DNA of 64,000 nt from contig NZ_QAYG01000001.1 of the NCBI RefSeq assembly GCF_003053845.1, positions 62,001-126,000 on the forward strand, in the 5' to 3' direction. Under the pieces are notes generated by a model. The model made no database searches, was not told the origin of the DNA, and was given only the letters and a program-made list of their open reading frames with translations. Shown piece after piece: positions 60,132-64,000 of the stretch (position 1 is the first letter of the stretch; each line of letters opens with the position of its first letter). A program made the position numbers and the translations under genes. The stretch is from Breoghania corrubedonensis. Its GTDB lineage: Bacteria; Pseudomonadota; Alphaproteobacteria; Rhizobiales; Stappiaceae.

Positions 60132-61010
60132 CTATTCGCCGCCACCCAGCGCATGTACGTAGACGGCGAGCGACTTGATGGTGTTCTCGTCGAGCCGGCC
60201 GCCCCACGTCGGCATCACGCCGTTGCGCGAGTTGGTGACCTGCGCCTTGATATCGGCGATCGTGCCGCCATAGAGCCACACCGCGTCGGTGAGGTTGGGG
60301 GAGCCCAGTTCCTGGTTGCCCTTGCCATCCTCGCCGTGACACACGGCGCAGTTGTCCATGAAGACAGTCTGGCCGGCCGCCACGTCGACACCTTCTTCCG
60401 GCTGGCCGCCGGACAGTGTGTGGACGTAGCTCGCGACCTGGGAGATTTCCTCCTTTGAGAGGATCTCGTCACGGCCGAAGGCCGGCATGTCGCCCAGCCG
60501 GGTTTCGTCGCCGGTGGAGCGGATGCCGTTCTGGATTGTGTAGTGGATCGCGTCGAGCGAACCACCCCACAGCCAGCTGTCGTCCTGCAGGTTCGGATAA
60601 CCGGGCGAGCCGGTGGCACCCGAACCGTGGCAGGGCGCGCAGTTGTCACCGAAGGCCGCCCGGCCGTTCGCCATGGCGAACTCCAGCATGCCCGGTGTCG
60701 ACTGGATCTGCTCCAGCGAGGCGTCGGCGAGGCCGGCGCCCATCTCGTTACGCGCCGCGATGCCGCTGTTCAGCGACTCCAGCGCCTGTTCGCGCTGAGA
60801 GGCGCCGAGCATGCCGGTGGTGTAGCTGGAGATGAGCGGCCACGAGGGCATCAGTACCCAGTAGATCACCGACCAGACGATGCAGGCGTAGAAGATGTAC
60901 AGCCACCAGCGCGGGAGCGGGTTGTTGAGCTCCCTGAGGCCATCCCATTCGTGTCCCGTCGTCTCGACGCCGGAAACCTCGTCGACATGCTTCTTGTGCG
61001 TGTCAGCCAT
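60132..61010 (-). CDS. ccoP: cbb3 oxidase diheme cytochrome c subunit CcoP (FixP)
   Basis: The 292-aa subunit has one N-terminal TM (WWLYIFYACIVWSVIYWVLM) and two c-type heme sites, CAPCHG and CAVCHG, with distal Met ligands (GDMPAFGRD; NGVMPTWGG). It receives electrons from CcoO or cytochrome c. The start at 61010 (ATG, MADTHKK) is taken; a TTG one codon earlier is possible. Fourth gene of ccoNOQP, 3 bp after ccoQ. Confidence 0.96.
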   Translation of the reverse strand: MADTHKKHVDEVSGVETTGHEWDGLRELNNPLPRWWLYIFYACIVWSVIYWVLMPSWPLISSYTTGMLGASQREQALESLNSGIAARNEMGAGLADASLEQIQSTPGMLEFAMANGRAAFGDNCAPCHGSGATGSPGYPNLQDDSWLWGGSLDAIHYTIQNGIRSTGDETRLGDMPAFGRDEILSKEEISQVASYVHTLSGGQPEEGVDVAAGQTVFMDNCAVCHGEDGKGNQELGSPNLTDAVWLYGGTIADIKAQVTNSRNGVMPTWGGRLDENTIKSLAVYVHALGGGE

Positions 61011-61013
61011 CAA

Positions 61014-61166
61014 TCAATCCTCCCTCAGGGGGACATTTGCAGCCTCATCGAACTTCTTGCGATTGCGAGGCCACATGGCGTAGGCGAGAACGCCGAGGAA
61101 AATCAGCACAAAATAGAGCAGACCCCAGGTCTGGGCGAAATGTGCAGCTTGAGCATAGTCTTCCAT
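61014..61166 (-). CDS. ccoQ: cbb3 oxidase small subunit CcoQ (FixQ)
   Basis: The 50-aa product MEDYAQAAHFAQTWGLLYFV ... DEAANVPLRED with one TM helix is too short to be found by usual length cut-offs but fits CcoQ. It stabilises the complex. GGAGGG lies about 6-11 nt before the ATG at 61166, and the stop is 3 bp before ccoP. Confidence 0.88.
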   Translation of the reverse strand: MEDYAQAAHFAQTWGLLYFVLIFLGVLAYAMWPRNRKKFDEAANVPLRED

Positions 61167-61178
61167 TTTCGCCCTCCC

Positions 61179-61913
61179 TTACCTGAAGTCGGCCTTGTTA
61201 TCGTAGACCGAGAAGTCCACGAGCGTGCCGAGCACCTGAAGATACGCGACCAGCGCATCCATCTCGCTGAGCATCTTGGGATTGCCGTCGAAGTCTCGAA
61301 CGACCGCTTTCGGGTAGCGCTCCAGCAGAGCGTCCACGCCGTCGGCGTCCGGGTTGGCCTGAGCCTCCAGATCGGACTTCGCCGCGGCGATGTCTTCCTC
61401 GGAGTAGGGCACGCCGACCATGACCTGCGTCTTCAGGTGGTCTTCGATGCCGCGCTCCTCAAGCTTGGCCTTGAGCAGGAAGGAATAGCCGGGCATGACC
61501 GATTCCGGCACGACCGAGCGCGGGTCGCTCAGGTGGTCGCGGTGCCATTCGTCGGAGTACTTGCCGCCGACGCGGGCAAGGTCGGGACCGGTGCGCTTGG
61601 AGCCCCACTGGAAGGGGTGGTCGTACATCGATTCCGCCGCGAGGCTGTAATGGCCGTAGCGCTCCAGTTCGTCGCGCATGGGCCGGATCATCTGCGAGTG
61701 GCACAGATAGCACCCCTCGCGGATGTAGATGTTGCGTCCCGCCAGTTCGAGCGGGGTGTAGGGCCGCATGCCCGACACCTTCTCGATGGTGCTCTTCAGA
61801 TAGAAGAGCGGGACGATTTCGACGAGACCGCCGATGGCGACAACCACGAGGATGCCGATCACCAGGACCATCGAATACTTTTCGAAGATCTCGTGTTTTT
61901 GCCAAACAGACAT
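61179..61913 (-). CDS. ccoO: cbb3 oxidase monoheme cytochrome c subunit CcoO (FixO)
   Basis: The 244-aa subunit has an N-terminal TM ([20 protein letters not shown]) and a c-type heme site [12 protein letters not shown] with the Met ligand late in the domain (VMPGYSFLL). It feeds electrons to CcoN. Start 61913 is 13 bp after the ccoN stop, in the ccoNOQP operon. Confidence 0.96.
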   Translation of the reverse strand: MSVWQKHEIFEKYSMVLVIGILVVVAIGGLVEIVPLFYLKSTIEKVSGMRPYTPLELAGRNIYIREGCYLCHSQMIRPMRDELERYGHYSLAAESMYDHPFQWGSKRTGPDLARVGGKYSDEWHRDHLSDPRSVVPESVMPGYSFLLKAKLEERGIEDHLKTQVMVGVPYSEEDIAAAKSDLEAQANPDADGVDALLERYPKAVVRDFDGNPKMLSEMDALVAYLQVLGTLVDFSVYDNKADFR

Positions 61914-61926
61914 TGATCGTTATCCC

Positions 61927-63573
61927 CTATTCCGCCGGCGCCAGAGCGGGCTCAGCCGCTTCGGCCTCGCCGTGGGTCACGGTCATCCACAGGTTGAAGG
62001 CCATGATGATGGCGCCAACCAGGAACAGCCCGCCGCCGAAGGCGCGCAGGACGTAGAACCAGTGCATCGCCGCGACCGTTTCCACGAACGAGTATTCGAG
62101 GAAGCCGAGAGCGTCGTAGGCGCGCCACATCAGGCCCTGCAGGATGCCCGACACCCACATCGACGAGATGTAGAAGACGATGCCGATGGTGGAGATCCAG
62201 AAGTGCCAGTTGACCAGCTTCAGCGAGTACAGCTGCTTCTTGTTCCACAACCACGGGAACAGGCAGTAGAGCGCGCCGAAGGAGATGTAGCCCACCCAGC
62301 CCAGCGCACCGGAATGCACGTGGCCGATGGTCCAGTCGGTGTAGTGCGACAGACCGTTGACCGCGCGCACCGACATCAGCGGACCCTCGAAGGTCGACAT
62401 GCCGTAGAAGGCGACCGAGACGACCATCATGCGCAGCACCGGATCCGTGCGCAGCTTGTCCCAGGCGCCCGACAACGTCATCAGGCCGTTGATCATGCCG
62501 CCCCAGGACGGCATCCACAGCATGATCGAGAAGGTCATGCCGAGCGTCGAGGCCCATTGCGGCAGGGCGGTGTAGTGCAGGTGGTGCGGACCGGCCCAGA
62601 TGTAGAGGAAGATCAGCGCCCAGAAGTGCACGATCGACAGCCGGTAGGAATAGACCGGCCGCTCGGCCCGCTTGGGCACAAAGTAGTACATGATGGCGAG
62701 GAAGCCCGCGGTCAGGAAGAAGCCCACCGCGTTATGGCCGTACCACCATTGCACCATGGCGTCCTGAACGCCCGCCCACACGATGTAGGACTTGGTGCCA
62801 TAGATCGACACCGGGATCGTCAGGTTGTTGACGATGTGCAGCATCGCGATGGTGATGATGAAGGCCAGGTAGAACCAGTTCGCCACATAGATATGCGGCT
62901 CCTTGCGCTTCCACAGCGTGGCCAGGAACACCAGCAGGTAGGCCACCCATACGACCGTCAGCCACAGATCCGCATACCATTCCGGCTCGGCATATTCCTT
63001 GGACTGGGTGACACCCAGCAGGTAGCCGGTGCCGGCGATGACGATGAAGGCGTTGTAGCCGATCACCACGAACCACGGCGTGACGATGCCGGGCATGCGC
63101 GCCTGGGACGTGCGCTGGACGACGTAGAAGGAGGTCGCCAGCAGAACGTTACCGCCGAAGGCGAAGATCACCGCGGAGGTGTGCAGCGGCCGCAAACGGC
63201 CGAAACTGGTCCACGGCAGATCGAAGTTCAGCACCGGGAAGGAGAGCTGAAGCGCAATGATCAGCCCAACCGTGAAGCCGGCGAGCCCCCAGAACATCGC
63301 CGCAACGGAACAGAATTTAACCGGCCCCATATTGTAGTTCGGCCGGCCATCAATCTCCTGCGGCGGCACGGCGCCGTCGCTGTCGAAATAGCGTTTCAGA
63401 ATGAAGAATGCCCCACCGGCAGTCACGAGCGCCCCAAACGCTGCGTGAAAGGCCATGACATTGTCATAGGTCTTGCCGGATACGATCAGGCAGGCAAGTG
63501 CCACCACGATCAGAAAGGCGACGTAACCACCCTGCTCCATCGTCAGGTAGCGGGCATGTGTCGGTCGAGCCAT
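61927..63573 (-). CDS. ccoN: cbb3 oxidase catalytic subunit CcoN (FixN)
   Basis: The 548-aa, 12-14 TM heme-copper oxidase reads SWSAD-like core elements typical of cbb3: [24 protein letters not shown] (Cu-B/heme region with His), [13 protein letters not shown] and [17 protein letters not shown]. It reduces O2 to water at the low-spin heme b/high-spin heme b3-Cu-B centre at very low oxygen. It is the first gene after an FNR/FixK box at 63683-63696. Confidence 0.97.
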   Translation of the reverse strand: MARPTHARYLTMEQGGYVAFLIVVALACLIVSGKTYDNVMAFHAAFGALVTAGGAFFILKRYFDSDGAVPPQEIDGRPNYNMGPVKFCSVAAMFWGLAGFTVGLIIALQLSFPVLNFDLPWTSFGRLRPLHTSAVIFAFGGNVLLATSFYVVQRTSQARMPGIVTPWFVVIGYNAFIVIAGTGYLLGVTQSKEYAEPEWYADLWLTVVWVAYLLVFLATLWKRKEPHIYVANWFYLAFIITIAMLHIVNNLTIPVSIYGTKSYIVWAGVQDAMVQWWYGHNAVGFFLTAGFLAIMYYFVPKRAERPVYSYRLSIVHFWALIFLYIWAGPHHLHYTALPQWASTLGMTFSIMLWMPSWGGMINGLMTLSGAWDKLRTDPVLRMMVVSVAFYGMSTFEGPLMSVRAVNGLSHYTDWTIGHVHSGALGWVGYISFGALYCLFPWLWNKKQLYSLKLVNWHFWISTIGIVFYISSMWVSGILQGLMWRAYDALGFLEYSFVETVAAMHWFYVLRAFGGGLFLVGAIIMAFNLWMTVTHGEAEAAEPALAPAE

Positions 63574-63682
63574 GTTGTCAGCCCCAGAGTTTGGACAAGA
63601 AATCCGGAAACTCGGGTAGCGCGTTCAAGGCGCACCCTCCGAGCAACAACCCGAGACGTAGATGCGAGACAAGACCATCGCC

Positions 63683-63696
63683 TTGACCTGCGTCAA
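63683..63696 (-). promoter_or_regulatory. FNR/FixK-type box upstream of ccoNOQP
   Basis: TTGACCTGCGTCAA fits the TTGAY-N4-RTCAA anaerobox recognised by FNR, FixK and AadR-type regulators. It lies 110 bp before the ccoN ATG on the minus strand, the expected position for induction of cbb3 oxidase at low oxygen. Confidence 0.8.
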
Positions 63697-64000
63697 TATG
63701 TTCGGGCTAGACTAATGAAAAACCAGAATTTAAATAATTTTACAATCGGCCGTTATACTGAAAGCGGCGTCGCGCCTGCGGCCTTTTGTCCCCAAAGCGG
63801 GGCTATACTGGCGTCGCGAAGCTCAAAAACCGCCAGTCTCCAAGGGGCAGGACGGTTTCCACAACACAGACGTGCAAAAATACAACGTCAGGGAAAACCT
63901 TACGACCGCGCCGCCGTTAAGGCAGTCTTACCATATTTCAGACATCGAAACGACTCACACTTGCTTGCAACCTGGCCGCGCAAGTCCTCGGGGATGCACA
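63697..64000. other. Right-edge intergenic sequence, no gene seen
   Basis: About 300 bp, AT-richer near 63715-63760, with no supported gene or repeat. It probably belongs to the ccoN promoter region or the next gene beyond the window. Confidence 0.4.

Overview
The window is a GC-rich chromosome segment that looks like a Hyphomicrobiales (Rhizobiales-type) alphaproteobacterium. Pointers are the ccoNOQP-ccoGHIS (fixNOQP-fixGHIS) cluster, ALAS-type hemA, the UPF0262 / low-molecular-weight phosphatase / infA / maf / yacG neighbourhood, DUF2948 next to hisD, and palindromic intergenic repeats typical of the group. A Stappiaceae-like host is possible, but this is only an impression.

Layout. 1-4870 (minus strand): a tightly coupled small-molecule operon with an AMP-forming acyl ligase, an SDR reductase, an acyl carrier protein, an unknown protein, a carboxymuconolactone decarboxylase-like protein, an AfsA-type hotdog protein and an unknown protein cut by the window edge. 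5416-24502: a 19-kb prophage remnant in the 3' end of tRNA-Thr(GGT), bounded by 52-bp direct repeats. It keeps an integrase, an excisionase-like gene, a lysis cassette, tail-fibre genes and a NusG-like protein. Its large virion gene and its replication gene have lost their 5' ends, and no capsid, portal or terminase gene was recognised. Its middle is packed with toxin-antitoxin-like genes: HigBA, a second RelE/HigA-type pair, two broken HicB-like genes, a 619-aa protein that appears to fuse an AbiEi-like domain to a HipA-like kinase behind two copies of a 37-bp operator, an IS5-family element, and a low-GC Xre-ImmA/IrrE plus unknown-partner module. 24847-31285: conserved housekeeping genes (murA, hisD, infA, maf, yacG). 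31452-36075: a TPR/beta-barrel (Slam-like) outer-membrane protein followed by a 1060-aa FecR-domain protein. 36353-40819: tRNA-Phe, an NSS symporter, a MATE pump, and a diverged dispersed repeat that carries a solitary type I-E CRISPR-like repeat unit. 40946-48753: a complete tetrathionate respiration locus (ttrS-ttrR, then ttrB-ttrC-ttrA). 49041-53077: ThrE-like exporter, TauE-like permease, KDPG aldolase, single-domain response regulator. 53251-63573: hemA and the cbb3 oxidase structural and assembly genes, with an FNR/FixK box upstream of ccoN.

Together the chromosomal genes describe a respiratory generalist: a microaerobic cbb3 oxidase with its assembly factors, heme synthesis, and tetrathionate as an alternative electron acceptor. 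The most interesting unknowns are the AbiEi-HipA fusion, the Xre-ImmA/partner module, the AfsA-containing operon and the Slam-like/FecR pair.
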